Assembly (NCBI GenBank): GCA_934501435.1
Contig: CAKSTW010000008.1
Span: 1-64,000, forward strand
Origin: an uncultured Eubacteriales bacterium
GTDB taxonomy: Bacteria; Bacillota; Clostridia; Oscillospirales; UBA644
Direction: 5' to 3'
DNA: 64,000 nt
Shown piece by piece: positions 1 through 7,429 of the stretch. Below the pieces are notes generated by a model that ran no database searches, was not told where the DNA came from, and was given only the letters and a program-made list of their open reading frames with translations. Both the position numbers and the translations under genes were made by a program. Numbering within the stretch: the first letter of the stretch is position 1; each line of letters begins with the position of its first letter.

Positions 1-75
1 CACAACGGCAACACCGTGAAAGAAATAGCGGCATATTTACGGCGCGTCAGAAAAGCAAAAAGCTGGGATGTTTAA
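1..75 (+). CDS. C-terminal end of a protein cut by the window edge
   Basis: An open frame enters the window and ends at a TAA at 73-75, giving 24 residues that finish RRVRKAKSWDV. The tail is basic and helical-looking, as in a DNA-binding or replication protein, but it is too short to assign. It lies upstream of the oriT-like region and MobC, so it probably belongs to the same mobile element. Confidence 0.4.
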   Translation, partial: HNGNTVKEIAAYLRRVRKAKSWDV

Positions 76-170
76 TGTATTTCGGAAGCCGCTTCCGAAA
101 AGGAATAATATCGGATCGGCTGAAAAGTCGGTCTTTTATTATACAAAATTTTAGAAAGGAGGTAATGCCT

Positions 171-209
171 ATGAGGGTATCAAAAGGCAAAACTATCATT
201 AAAGATTAA
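171..209 (+). CDS. possible 12-residue leader peptide
   Basis: A strong ribosome site (AAAGGAGG, 156-163) precedes an ATG at 171 that opens 12 codons (MRVSKGKTIIKD) before TAA. The stop overlaps the first arm of the inverted repeat at 207-227. This may be a genuine short ORF controlling translation or structure formation ahead of mobC, or chance. No function is known to me. Confidence 0.3.
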   Translation: MRVSKGKTIIKD

Positions 210-305
210 GGTGTGTCTCACACCTTAGCAAGCAGGGACTTTGTGTGCCACGAAAGTCCCAATCACAGCCGAAATCGGCTGACTCTTTGGGGGCGCAGCC
301 CCCAA
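207..305 (+). other. candidate origin of transfer (oriT) with four consecutive hairpins
   Basis: Four perfect inverted repeats follow each other: 207-215/219-227, 235-242/253-260, 266-272/275-281 and 287-294/298-305. They sit directly upstream of the mobC and relaxase genes, where oriT is usually found in mobilizable elements. The last one (TTGGGGGC GCA GCCCCCAA) is followed by another C-run. No nick site can be proven from sequence. The hairpins could instead attenuate transcription or sequester translation signals. Confidence 0.5.
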
Positions 306-327
306 TCCCCCGAAAGGAGAGATGTGT

Positions 328-651
328 ATGGGGAAAGATATACGAATATCCGTAAGAGTTACGGATAAAGAAAAGCAAAAAATCAAGGCAACAGCAAAAA
401 AGTGCGGGATATCCACAACCGAGTATGTAAGACAAAGAGCATTAGGCTACGAACCGAAAGCGGTTCCGCCGGATGCTATTTTTGTTTTGCTTGAAAAAGT
501 CGGCAACTTGGAGGATAAATCCACTTCTTCAAAACTAAATAGCCAAATTTACAATCTACTAAAAGGAATATCCGCAGCTTTGCTGTTGACCGGAAAGGAG
601 CGTGATGAAATATGGCTGTCACCGGATTCTGGCCGGTCTACGGAAACTTAA
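328..651 (+). CDS. MobC-like mobilization accessory protein
   Basis: This 107-residue protein begins with a beta strand followed by a basic helical region (KDIRISVRVTDKEKQKIKATA), then GISTTEYVRQRALGY, the layout of the ribbon-helix-helix accessory proteins that bind oriT beside a relaxase. The ATG at 328 is preferred over that at 322 because AAGGAG (314-319) sits 8 nt from it, against 2 nt. Its end overlaps the relaxase gene by 40 bp in another frame, implying translational coupling. It probably recruits the relaxase to the structured region just upstream. Confidence 0.75.
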   Translation: MGKDIRISVRVTDKEKQKIKATAKKCGISTTEYVRQRALGYEPKAVPPDAIFVLLEKVGNLEDKSTSSKLNSQIYNLLKGISAALLLTGKERDEIWLSPDSGRSTET

Positions 652-1967
652 AGGCTACGCTTGACTATGCCGATAACCCCGATAAAACCACACCGAAAGA
701 ATATCTCGACAAGGATTTATATTCTGCATTACGCTACGCAGAGAACGATGACAAAACCGACCGCAAGATGTTTGCCGGCGGTATCAACTGCTCAAAGCAA
801 AACGCCTATGCCGAGATGATAGCCGTACAGCGGCGGTTTGGTATGAAAGGTAAGGTTGTTGCCTATCACGGAATACAGAGCTTTAAGACGGACGAAGTCA
901 CACCGGAGCAGGCGTTTGAAATCGGCAAGGAAACCGCAAGAAAGATGTGGGGAGATAGATACCAAGTGCTTGTGACTGTCCACTTGAACACGGATAACCT
1001 GCATTGTCACTTCGTCGTAAACCCCTGTTCATTCAAAGACGGCTCAAAGTTCAAGAACAAAATCGGTGATCATTTGGAACTGCGAAAGGTATCCGATGAG
1101 GTTTGCCGAGAGCACGGTTTATCCATTCTCCAAAACAGTAGTTTTTACAGTAAAGGGCAAAAGAAGGAATATTGGGCACACAGAAACGGGCAGATGACGC
1201 ACCGTGATATGTTGAAAAAGGATATTGACTATTGCTTGCAGTATTCATCAAACGGCTCGGAATTTGAACGGCAGTTATGGGGACTCGGCTACTCTATCGA
1301 CTGGCGGCGCTTATCTATTAAGCATAAAGGTTGGGACAGAGCCGTGCGGCTTAAAAGCATCGGGATTACGGAAACAACCCTTGAGGCGTGCTTTTCTAAA
1401 AACAAAGGCAACTATTACTTCTATGACGAATGGAACACTCATTTACCGTATAAGGCAAAGCAAGCACCCATTATCAGACTAATGAACCAACTTGATTTTA
1501 CCGTAGACCACGCCAAAGATCCTTCGAAGGTACTTGTCAGCGCGGTATTTTATATCATCCTATCATTGTTTGAAATAGCAAGGACAGTAAAAGATTTTGT
1601 TATTGCAGATGTTGAATTGCGGCATGAGGTACGCAATGTAAAGAAGTATGTTAGTGAATACCGCTTTTTGCAAGCTGAAAAGCTCAATACAATGACGGAT
1701 ATCAAAAATTATATTGACACAACTAAAGCGGAAATAAACAAATTTGAACGCAGCCGCGCCCTTACCGATAACAAGCGCCGTCGAGCAAAAACACCGGAAG
1801 AAAAACAACAGTACAAGGATGAGCGCAAGGCCATAACCGAGCGCATTACACCGTTACGCCAGAAGCTTAAACAGGCGGAGCAGATTTATAATAAGTCGCC
1901 CCGCCTTATTGATTTACTTGACAGGGAATATCAAATTGAAAGAAAAACTTATGAAAGGACGAAATAG
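612..1967 (+). CDS. relaxase / mobilization nuclease (MobA/VirD2 type)
   Basis: A 451-residue conjugative relaxase, expected to nick oriT and become covalently linked to the transferred strand. The metal-binding three-histidine motif is visible as VHLNTDNLHCHFVVN, with H124, H131 and H133. Candidate nicking tyrosines lie in the first 20 residues (Y10, Y19). Residues from about 340 to the end are charged and helical, probably coiled coil, as is common behind the catalytic domain. AAAGGAG lies about 12 nt before the ATG. No conjugation channel genes are visible, so the element looks mobilizable rather than self-transmissible, although its left part is outside the window. Confidence 0.88.
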   Translation: MAVTGFWPVYGNLKATLDYADNPDKTTPKEYLDKDLYSALRYAENDDKTDRKMFAGGINCSKQNAYAEMIAVQRRFGMKGKVVAYHGIQSFKTDEVTPEQAFEIGKETARKMWGDRYQVLVTVHLNTDNLHCHFVVNPCSFKDGSKFKNKIGDHLELRKVSDEVCREHGLSILQNSSFYSKGQKKEYWAHRNGQMTHRDMLKKDIDYCLQYSSNGSEFERQLWGLGYSIDWRRLSIKHKGWDRAVRLKSIGITETTLEACFSKNKGNYYFYDEWNTHLPYKAKQAPIIRLMNQLDFTVDHAKDPSKVLVSAVFYIILSLFEIARTVKDFVIADVELRHEVRNVKKYVSEYRFLQAEKLNTMTDIKNYIDTTKAEINKFERSRALTDNKRRRAKTPEEKQQYKDERKAITERITPLRQKLKQAEQIYNKSPRLIDLLDREYQIERKTYERTK

Positions 1968-2159
1968 TATATTGTTTACCGGCTTATATATTCGCGGACC
2001 TTAACGGGCAATTAACAACCACAAACAAATTCTTTGAAAGGCAGTAATTATGAGACAAACAAACTACGCTGCCGTTTCAATCATAATATTTTTATATACA
2101 CAATTTTCTACAACAGAAACGGCAGACAAAAAGAAATTAAAATTAGGAGAAAGGAACTT

Positions 2160-3041
2160 ATGAAAGATATGAAAACGTCTGCCGAAAAGGTAGTAAAAGA
2201 ACCTAAACCGAAGCTTATGAACATTAAGCTTGAAAAGCTTCACCCGTTTAAGAGCCACCCCTACAAGGTGCTTGATGATGAGTCAATGACGGAGCTTGTT
2301 GAAAGCATAAAAGAATACGGACTGCTAAATCGCATTATCGTCCGCCCGCTTGAGGATAATCCGGATGAATACGAAATTATATCCGGACACCGCAGAGTAC
2401 ACGCCGCCGAGCTTCTTGAAATGAAAGAAGTTCCGGCGGTTGTTCATTTTATTGACCGTGACCAAGCCACGATTTTAATGGTAGATTCAAACTGTCAGCG
2501 TGAAAATCTATCCCTTATGGAAAAAGCGCGGTCATACAGAATGAAAGCGGACGCCCTTTCTCATCAGGGACGCACTTGTGGACAGACTGGCCACAAGTCG
2601 CGAGATAATGTTTCGGATGCCGACAGCGGAAGAACTGTGCAACGCCTAATTCGTTTGACCTATCTAATGCCAGAACTTCAAGAGTTTGTAGATAACGGCA
2701 AAATGAAAATGCTGCCTGCTTACGAATTATCTTTCTTAAATGAAGAAGCACAAAGAGATGTCATTGACCGCATTGATGAAACGGAAAGCTTTCCGTCCCA
2801 CGCACAAGCCCGCCGTATGCGCGCTGCTTTTGAAGAAGGCACACTTGACTACAATACCGTGACCGAAATTATGGCAGAGATTAAACCCAATCAGGTGGAA
2901 AAGCTGAAAATCCCGATGGACGATATTCGCAAATATTTCCCGAGGGAATACACACCCGTTCAGATGGTTGAGTGCATTACGAAAATGCTTGAAAATAATC
3001 AGAGAAAGGAGAAACACCGTACCGAAGACTTATATAGATAA
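2160..3041 (+). CDS. ParB-like nuclease-domain protein
   Basis: A 293-residue ParB/Spo0J-type protein. The N-terminal domain shows the ParB box around residues 25-105: LHPFKSHPYK, a VESIKEYGLL stretch, and the ISGHRRVHAAELL motif containing the GHRR nucleotide-binding signature. A central helix-turn-helix follows and the C-terminal part is charged. ATG 2160 has AGGAGAAAGG (2146-2155) upstream; an earlier in-frame ATG at 2034 lacks such support. Proteins of this type are common cargo of clostridial ICE/IME elements, acting in stabilisation or regulation. It reads in the same direction as the relaxase, 190 bp downstream. Confidence 0.82.
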   Translation: MKDMKTSAEKVVKEPKPKLMNIKLEKLHPFKSHPYKVLDDESMTELVESIKEYGLLNRIIVRPLEDNPDEYEIISGHRRVHAAELLEMKEVPAVVHFIDRDQATILMVDSNCQRENLSLMEKARSYRMKADALSHQGRTCGQTGHKSRDNVSDADSGRTVQRLIRLTYLMPELQEFVDNGKMKMLPAYELSFLNEEAQRDVIDRIDETESFPSHAQARRMRAAFEEGTLDYNTVTEIMAEIKPNQVEKLKIPMDDIRKYFPREYTPVQMVECITKMLENNQRKEKHRTEDLYR

Positions 3042-3066
3042 CGCATATTTGCGGGAATAGCAGCAA

Positions 3067-3267
3067 ATGGATAAAATTAAGGCAACAGAAACAACTGTTG
3101 AAAAGTACGACTTTATGACAGCAAGCGAAATCAGTATATATCTCGGTATCGGACGTTCGCAGGCATACGAAATAATCCGAAAAATCAACGAAAAATTGTC
3201 TTCGGAGGGATTCCTGACTTTTAGCGGCAAAATTCCGAGAAAATCACTGCTTGAGCAGCTGCCATGA
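3067..3267 (+). CDS. excisionase-like helix-turn-helix protein
   Basis: This 66-residue protein contains MTASEISIYLGIGRSQAYEII, a winged-helix/HTH_17 pattern like excisionases and small MerR-like factors. It lies immediately before the integrase, its TGA overlapping an in-frame ATG of that gene (ATGA at 3264-3267). Xis-int pairs in this order are standard in integrative elements: Xis biases the integrase toward excision. The upstream ribosome site is weak. Confidence 0.7.
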   Translation: MDKIKATETTVEKYDFMTASEISIYLGIGRSQAYEIIRKINEKLSSEGFLTFSGKIPRKSLLEQLP

Positions 3268-4403
3268 GAAAGGATGGTAAAATGGACGGAAATATTGAAA
3301 ACCTTGTGACGGGGTCTGTAAAGAAAGAACCGGGCGACTCCGGGAAATGGCGTGTTGAATATCGAATAAAAGGCGGAAAGGAGAACGGCAGCGATTTCAA
3401 ATCATTAAAGCGAGGCTTTTTGACCAAACGGGATGCTACAGCTTATCTTGACGGATTGAAAGTTACTTGGCAAGAAAAAATATTGCGGCGTTCAGATCCG
3501 AAGCACTATATGACATTTGAAGAACTGTTTGAAATGTATAAGACAACTATGGATGTAGCCACAAAGCTATCAACTCAAGACAGCAGAAATAATATGGTAT
3601 ATACTCATATTCTGCCGTTCTTCGGCAAGATGAAGCTTGCGGATATTACACAGGTAAAAATAGAGGAATGGAGAGGGACGTTTTTTAAAGACGGAAAATG
3701 CATTTATAAAGATTCCTATATTCATGCTATCCGCTCCAGACTTTGTGCTGTGCTGAATTTTGCAACAGAAAGGCATCTTATGGATTTTAATCCGGCGAAG
3801 CATGTGAAAATGGGCGTAAAGGAGGCTCCCGAACGTTCCGTTTGGACCGTAGAGCAATACAAGCGATTTCATAATGAGATATCGCCTAATACCCCCGAAT
3901 ATATCGCATTCGATGTTTTCTTTTGGTGTGGACTCAGGCTCGGTGAATTGCTGGCATTAACCGTTTCCGACATAGACCTTGAAAAACGCTATATTCGTAT
4001 CAACAAAAATATTTACGAAAGGCACGGCAAACGGATTGTAACCACTCCAAAGACAGCAAAAAGTATTCGGAATGTCAGCATATCCGAAACTCTTTGTAAT
4101 GAATTAAGAGAGTATATCTCAAAGCTTCCCGACTCAAAACCGGATACTACGCTGTTTTCGACAAGTAAGACATCACTTCATCGCAAGCTTAAATTCGGCA
4201 TTGAAAAAGCAGGAGTGCCACGAATAACAATTCACTGCTTTCGGCATTCTCACATCACTTATCTGGTTAATAAAGGTTGGTCCGCACCTGTGGTTGCCGC
4301 CCGAGTGGGACATGAGAGCATTTATATTACGACACACTATATGCACGCATACTCAGAGATGGAGGATGCAATGTGCGAAATGATGGATAAAGATATGGCG
4401 TAG
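3264..4403 (+). CDS. int: tyrosine recombinase (element integrase)
   Basis: A 379-residue phage-type integrase. An N-terminal arm-binding and SAM-like core-binding domain is followed by the catalytic domain. Active-site elements are visible in order: the first Arg in CGLRLGELLAL, the Lys in the TTPKTAKS beta-hairpin, His-x-x-Arg in HCFRHSH, His in RVGHES, and the nucleophilic Tyr in TTHYMHAYS. Translation may start at 3264, coupled to the upstream stop, or at ATG 3282, which has AAAGGA 8 nt upstream. The gene points at the 3' end of guaA 125 bp away, consistent with site-specific insertion there. Confidence 0.92.
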   Translation: MRKDGKMDGNIENLVTGSVKKEPGDSGKWRVEYRIKGGKENGSDFKSLKRGFLTKRDATAYLDGLKVTWQEKILRRSDPKHYMTFEELFEMYKTTMDVATKLSTQDSRNNMVYTHILPFFGKMKLADITQVKIEEWRGTFFKDGKCIYKDSYIHAIRSRLCAVLNFATERHLMDFNPAKHVKMGVKEAPERSVWTVEQYKRFHNEISPNTPEYIAFDVFFWCGLRLGELLALTVSDIDLEKRYIRINKNIYERHGKRIVTTPKTAKSIRNVSISETLCNELREYISKLPDSKPDTTLFSTSKTSLHRKLKFGIEKAGVPRITIHCFRHSHITYLVNKGWSAPVVAARVGHESIYITTHYMHAYSEMEDAMCEMMDKDMA

Positions 4404-4410
4404 CTATGTG

Positions 4411-4447
4411 AAATCACCCTGCGGGACAGAGTTCCGCAGGGTGATTT
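4411..4447 (+). terminator. hairpin terminator after the integrase
   Basis: A perfect 14-bp stem, AAATCACCCTGCGG with its complement at 4434-4447, encloses a 9-nt loop, just behind the integrase stop. The following U-run is weak. It would separate the element transcript from guaA, which converges from the other side. Confidence 0.65.
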
Positions 4448-4528
4448 AGTCTTGTCGTCATTCGGTCGTCAAACAGACCTGTTTTTCTGTGAAAAGCCCG
4501 TATTTACGGCACTTTCTGAGTTATGCAA

Positions 4529-4542
4529 TCATTCCCACTCGA
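4529..4542. other. probable attachment site at the guaA 3' end
   Basis: On the guaA strand these bases read GAGTGGGAATGA plus two upstream bases: the conserved codons for the terminal residues and stop of GMP synthase. The integrase gene ends 125 bp away. The guaA 3' end is a documented island integration site. The partner direct repeat should lie beyond the left edge of the window, and no second copy was noticed inside. Confidence 0.5.
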
Positions 4543-6058
4543 TAGTTGCCGGGGGTTTGGAGGTGACGTCGTAGACGATCCTGTTTATGTTTTTGACCTC
4601 GTTTACAATACGGTTCGACGCTTTGTCGAGGAGTTCGTAAGGCAGTTTGCACCAGTCGGCGGTCATGAAGTCGGTCGTTGAGACCGCGCGGAGAGCGAGG
4701 GTGTAGTCGTAAGTCCTGCCGTCGCCCATGACTCCGACGCTGCGCATATCGGTGAGGACCGCGAAATACTGACCCGCGACTTTGTCCTGTCCGAACGCCG
4801 CCATTTCCTCTCTGAAAATCGCGTCCGCGTCCTGCAGAATAGCGATTTTTTCGCGGGTTATATTGCCGATTATGCGAATTCCGAGCCCCGGACCGGGGAA
4901 CGGCTGGCGTGAAACGAGATATTCGGGAAGTCCGAGAGTCCTGCCGAGTCTTCTTACTTCGTCCTTGAAAAGAAGACGGAGCGGTTCGATAAGTTCTTTG
5001 AAATCGACGTGGTCGGGAAGTCCTCCGACGTTGTGGTGGCTTTTAATTACCGCCGCTTTGCCTGCGCCCGACTCGATAACGTCGGGGTAGATCGTTCCCT
5101 GAACGAGGAAATCGACGGCGCCTATCTTCTTTGCTTCGGCCTCGAAAACACGGATAAACTCTTCGCCGATAATTTTCCTTTTTGTTTCGGGATCGGAAAC
5201 CCCGTCAAGTTTCGAAAGAAAACGGTCGGAGGCGTCTACCTGAATGAGTTTTAAGTCAATATCGGCAAAAGCCGCTTTTACTTCCGCGGCTTCGTTTTTG
5301 CGGAGAAGTCCGTGATCGACGAAAATACAGGTCAGGTTTTTGCCGACTGCTTTCGCGACGAGCGTTGCGGCAACCGACGAATCGACTCCTCCCGAAAGGG
5401 CGCACAATACTTTTTTATCGCCGACCTGCGCTTTGATTTTTTTGATCATTTCGTCGGCGTAGTTTTCCATATTCCAGTCGCCAGAGGCGTTGCAGATACC
5501 GTAAACGAAATTGCGGAGTATCGCGTTTCCGTTTTCGGTGTGCGAAACTTCGGTGTGGAACTGAATTGCGTAAAGCCTTTTATCTTCGTTTTCAAGGGCT
5601 GAAATCGGGCAGTCCTTTGTAGAGCCGACTATTCTGAAGCCCTCGGGGGCTTTTTTCATCTGATCGGTATGGCTCATCCAGCAGACGCCGTCGGGGATAT
5701 CTTTGAAAAGACGGGAGGTGCGGTCGTATTTTATCTCGGTTTTTCCGTATTCCCTTACGTCGGCGGTCTCGACCTTTCCGCCGAGCAGATGGCACATCAG
5801 CTGCGCGCCGTAGCATATTCCGAGAACCGGAATTCCGAGTTCGAAAATCTCGGTCGGACATACGGGAGAATCCTTTTCATAGACGCTGTTCGGTCCTCCG
5901 GTAAATATTATCCCGATAGGGGAAAGTCTTTTTATCTCTTCGATCGGAGTGGTGTGAGGCTTGACCTCGCAGTAAACATTCAGATCTCTTACTCTTCTTG
6001 CAATAAGCTGATTGTACTGTCCGCCGAAATCGAGGACGAGAACGAGCTGGTGGTCCAT
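4529..6058 (-). CDS. guaA: GMP synthase (glutamine-hydrolysing)
   Basis: A 509-residue enzyme that converts XMP, ATP and glutamine to GMP, the last step of guanylate synthesis. The class I amidotransferase domain has the nucleophile C82 in GICYGAQ and the His-Glu pair in QFHTEVSHTE. The ATP-pyrophosphatase domain carries the P-loop LSGGVDSS, and the C-terminal dimerisation domain ends IEWE. Length is normal. ATG 6058 has AAGGAGT upstream and its own promoter at 6091-6119. A mobile element abuts the 3' end without disrupting it. Confidence 0.97.
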   Translation of the reverse strand: MDHQLVLVLDFGGQYNQLIARRVRDLNVYCEVKPHTTPIEEIKRLSPIGIIFTGGPNSVYEKDSPVCPTEIFELGIPVLGICYGAQLMCHLLGGKVETADVREYGKTEIKYDRTSRLFKDIPDGVCWMSHTDQMKKAPEGFRIVGSTKDCPISALENEDKRLYAIQFHTEVSHTENGNAILRNFVYGICNASGDWNMENYADEMIKKIKAQVGDKKVLCALSGGVDSSVAATLVAKAVGKNLTCIFVDHGLLRKNEAAEVKAAFADIDLKLIQVDASDRFLSKLDGVSDPETKRKIIGEEFIRVFEAEAKKIGAVDFLVQGTIYPDVIESGAGKAAVIKSHHNVGGLPDHVDFKELIEPLRLLFKDEVRRLGRTLGLPEYLVSRQPFPGPGLGIRIIGNITREKIAILQDADAIFREEMAAFGQDKVAGQYFAVLTDMRSVGVMGDGRTYDYTLALRAVSTTDFMTADWCKLPYELLDKASNRIVNEVKNINRIVYDVTSKPPATIEWE

Positions 6059-6090
6059 ATTATACTCCTTATATTTTTCTATTATTTTTT

Positions 6091-6119
6091 ATGATAGCAT
6101 AAAGCGCCGGAAAAATCAA
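6091..6119 (-). promoter_or_regulatory. guaA promoter
   Basis: On the minus strand, TTGATT and TATCAT are separated by 17 bp, placing transcription start about 25-30 nt upstream of the guaA ATG. No purine-riboswitch-like aptamer fits in such a short leader. Confidence 0.5.
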
Positions 6120-6188
6120 TATTTATATATCAAGTTTCGGAGTTATTTCCTATTTGCATTTCGCATAGTTTTTAATTTTGTACGAATT

Positions 6189-6216
6189 TTGACATAATTA
6201 TGTGATACACTATAAT
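6189..6216 (+). promoter_or_regulatory. consensus sigma-A promoter
   Basis: TTGACA (6189-6194) and TATAAT (6211-6216), both perfect, are separated by 16 bp just upstream of the 92-residue protein gene. The predicted start is near 6223, with AAAGGAGTT at 6232-6240. Confidence 0.75.
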
Positions 6217-6246
6217 CGGAAAATGAAACCGAAAGGAGTTTTGAAT

Positions 6247-6525
6247 ATGAGCAAATCAAAAGGATTTTTTGCGGGCGTTCTTGTAACGGTGCTTGCCGGC
6301 GCCGCGGCTTACGCTGCATATAAGACCGTAAAAACCATCGAAGAAAGAGAAATGTGCTGCGCTGCGGACTGTGAAGACTGCGATTACTACGACGAGTGCT
6401 ACGGCGACGATTGCGACTGCTCCGACGACATTATGCCCGACGAAGATATCGCATACTGCGACTGCAAGACCTGCGGCGAAAAAGCGGAAACCGAAGAAAA
6501 ACCCGAAGACGGTGAAGCCGAATAA
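6247..6525 (+). CDS. small membrane-anchored, cysteine-rich acidic protein
   Basis: A 92-residue protein of unknown function. Residues 7-24 form one hydrophobic segment (FFAGVLVTVLAGAAAYAAY), like a YtxH-type anchor. The rest is very acidic and holds about ten cysteines, in pairs and in CxxC spacing (CC, CEDCDYYDEC, CDCKTCG), ending in an acidic tail. The cysteine/aspartate pattern suggests metal binding or disulfides; this is inference. The ATG at 6247 has AAAGGAG and a perfect promoter, so it is probably well expressed. It may be extracytoplasmic or cytoplasmic; topology is not clear. Confidence 0.65.
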   Translation: MSKSKGFFAGVLVTVLAGAAAYAAYKTVKTIEEREMCCAADCEDCDYYDECYGDDCDCSDDIMPDEDIAYCDCKTCGEKAETEEKPEDGEAE

Positions 6526-6697
6526 TTAAAGGAGAAATCCCGCAGAAGATGATGACCGATAAGAAAGTGTCGGTTCCGGGGTGAAGATATTTCCGTCTTT
6601 GTCCGAAACATTGTTATGTTTTGAACTTCGGTACGGGATTTTACTTTGCCGCGAAACAGCGATCGGTTTTCAGCCGGAATCGCGGGATTTTTTTATT

Positions 6698-7114
6698 ATG
6701 AAAATAAAGAAAATCATTACGGCAGTGCTTCCGATACTTATGATTATCGCCGAAATTCTGCCTGTCGGTGCGGTTCTTATCTTCAAAGTTCCGACCGAGA
6801 CGGGGACCGAAACTTTCAGAATGACGTATTCTTACTTCGATCCGACGCCTATGGGATACGCGAACGTCGGACCGCTTTTCTGCGCGGTCTTTTCGGTTCT
6901 TCTTGTTCCGGCGATCGTTCTTTTTCTTATCTTTCCGTCGAAAAAAACGAAACTTGCGGCGCAGAGTTTTTGTATAATGGCTTTCGTTTTTTCCTTATTG
7001 CCGATAATGTTCGGCGCGGAATATCTGTCGGTTACAGGCGCTGTTATAACGGCGCTTTCCGTTGCGGAGTTCTTTCTTTTATCGGCGCTCCCTGCGGACA
7101 AAAACGTTAAATAA
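6698..7114 (+). CDS. small multi-pass membrane protein, unknown
   Basis: A 138-residue hydrophobic protein with about four membrane segments: near residues 6-28, a loop with TETGTETFRMTY, then segments near 60-80, 90-105 and 112-130. No conserved domain is recognised. The ATG at 6698 starts a good signal-anchor-like sequence but lacks a clear ribosome site. An in-frame ATG at 6581 would add 39 poorly conserved-looking residues. A strong terminator follows at 7120. Confidence 0.5.
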   Translation: MKIKKIITAVLPILMIIAEILPVGAVLIFKVPTETGTETFRMTYSYFDPTPMGYANVGPLFCAVFSVLLVPAIVLFLIFPSKKTKLAAQSFCIMAFVFSLLPIMFGAEYLSVTGAVITALSVAEFFLLSALPADKNVK

Positions 7115-7119
7115 CTTTG

Positions 7120-7153
7120 AAAATCCGGAAAATCGATTGATTTTCCGGATTTT
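7120..7153. terminator. bidirectional hairpin terminator
   Basis: A perfect 15-bp stem (AAAATCCGGAAAATC) with a GATT loop is flanked by A and T runs on both sides. It follows the 138-residue membrane protein gene. Confidence 0.8.
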
Positions 7154-7244
7154 ATATTCATACCGGTGTTATGAACGGGTCTGATCTTTCGGCGAAGAGA
7201 AAAAAGGCGTTTCCGAAAGGATAATTTCCTGCGCAAAATGTGAG

Positions 7245-7380
7245 ATGCCGAAATACTGCTATCGCCCGTCGCGGCTCTTGTCCCGTGGCTCATCATAAAA
7301 GAAGCGCTTGAGGTCTCTCCCGAATTTTCCGAAGCGGAACATATCGTTTCGAACGGTCGCGGGTTCGTCTTCTCTATGCT
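7245..7380 (+). pseudogene. possible coding remnant
   Basis: Between the two terminators one frame reads as plausible protein (around 7247-7380: AEILLSPVAALVPWLIIKEA, then ALEVSPEFSEAEHIVSNG and onward), with codon use like the neighbours. It has no start codon or ribosome site and runs into the next terminator. It may be the tail of a decayed gene or chance. I cannot name a family. Confidence 0.22.
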
Positions 7381-7385
7381 TAAGC

Positions 7386-7418
7386 AAAAAAAAGCCGTAT
7401 CGCAGGATACGGCTTTTT
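7386..7418 (-). terminator. terminator of the permease gene
   Basis: The stem GCCGTATC/GATACGGC with a GCAG loop is flanked by A8 and T5, giving a U-tail on the minus strand 12 bp past the permease stop. Confidence 0.8.
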
Positions 7419-7429
7419 CATATTCAGGT

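Noticed and set aside
322..327. ATG at 322 as the mobC start
   Set aside because: The ribosome site lies only 2 nt away; the ATG at 328 has proper spacing.
6549..6584. 11-codon ORF after the cysteine-rich protein
   Set aside because: An AAAGGAGA precedes it, but the product is tiny with no other support.
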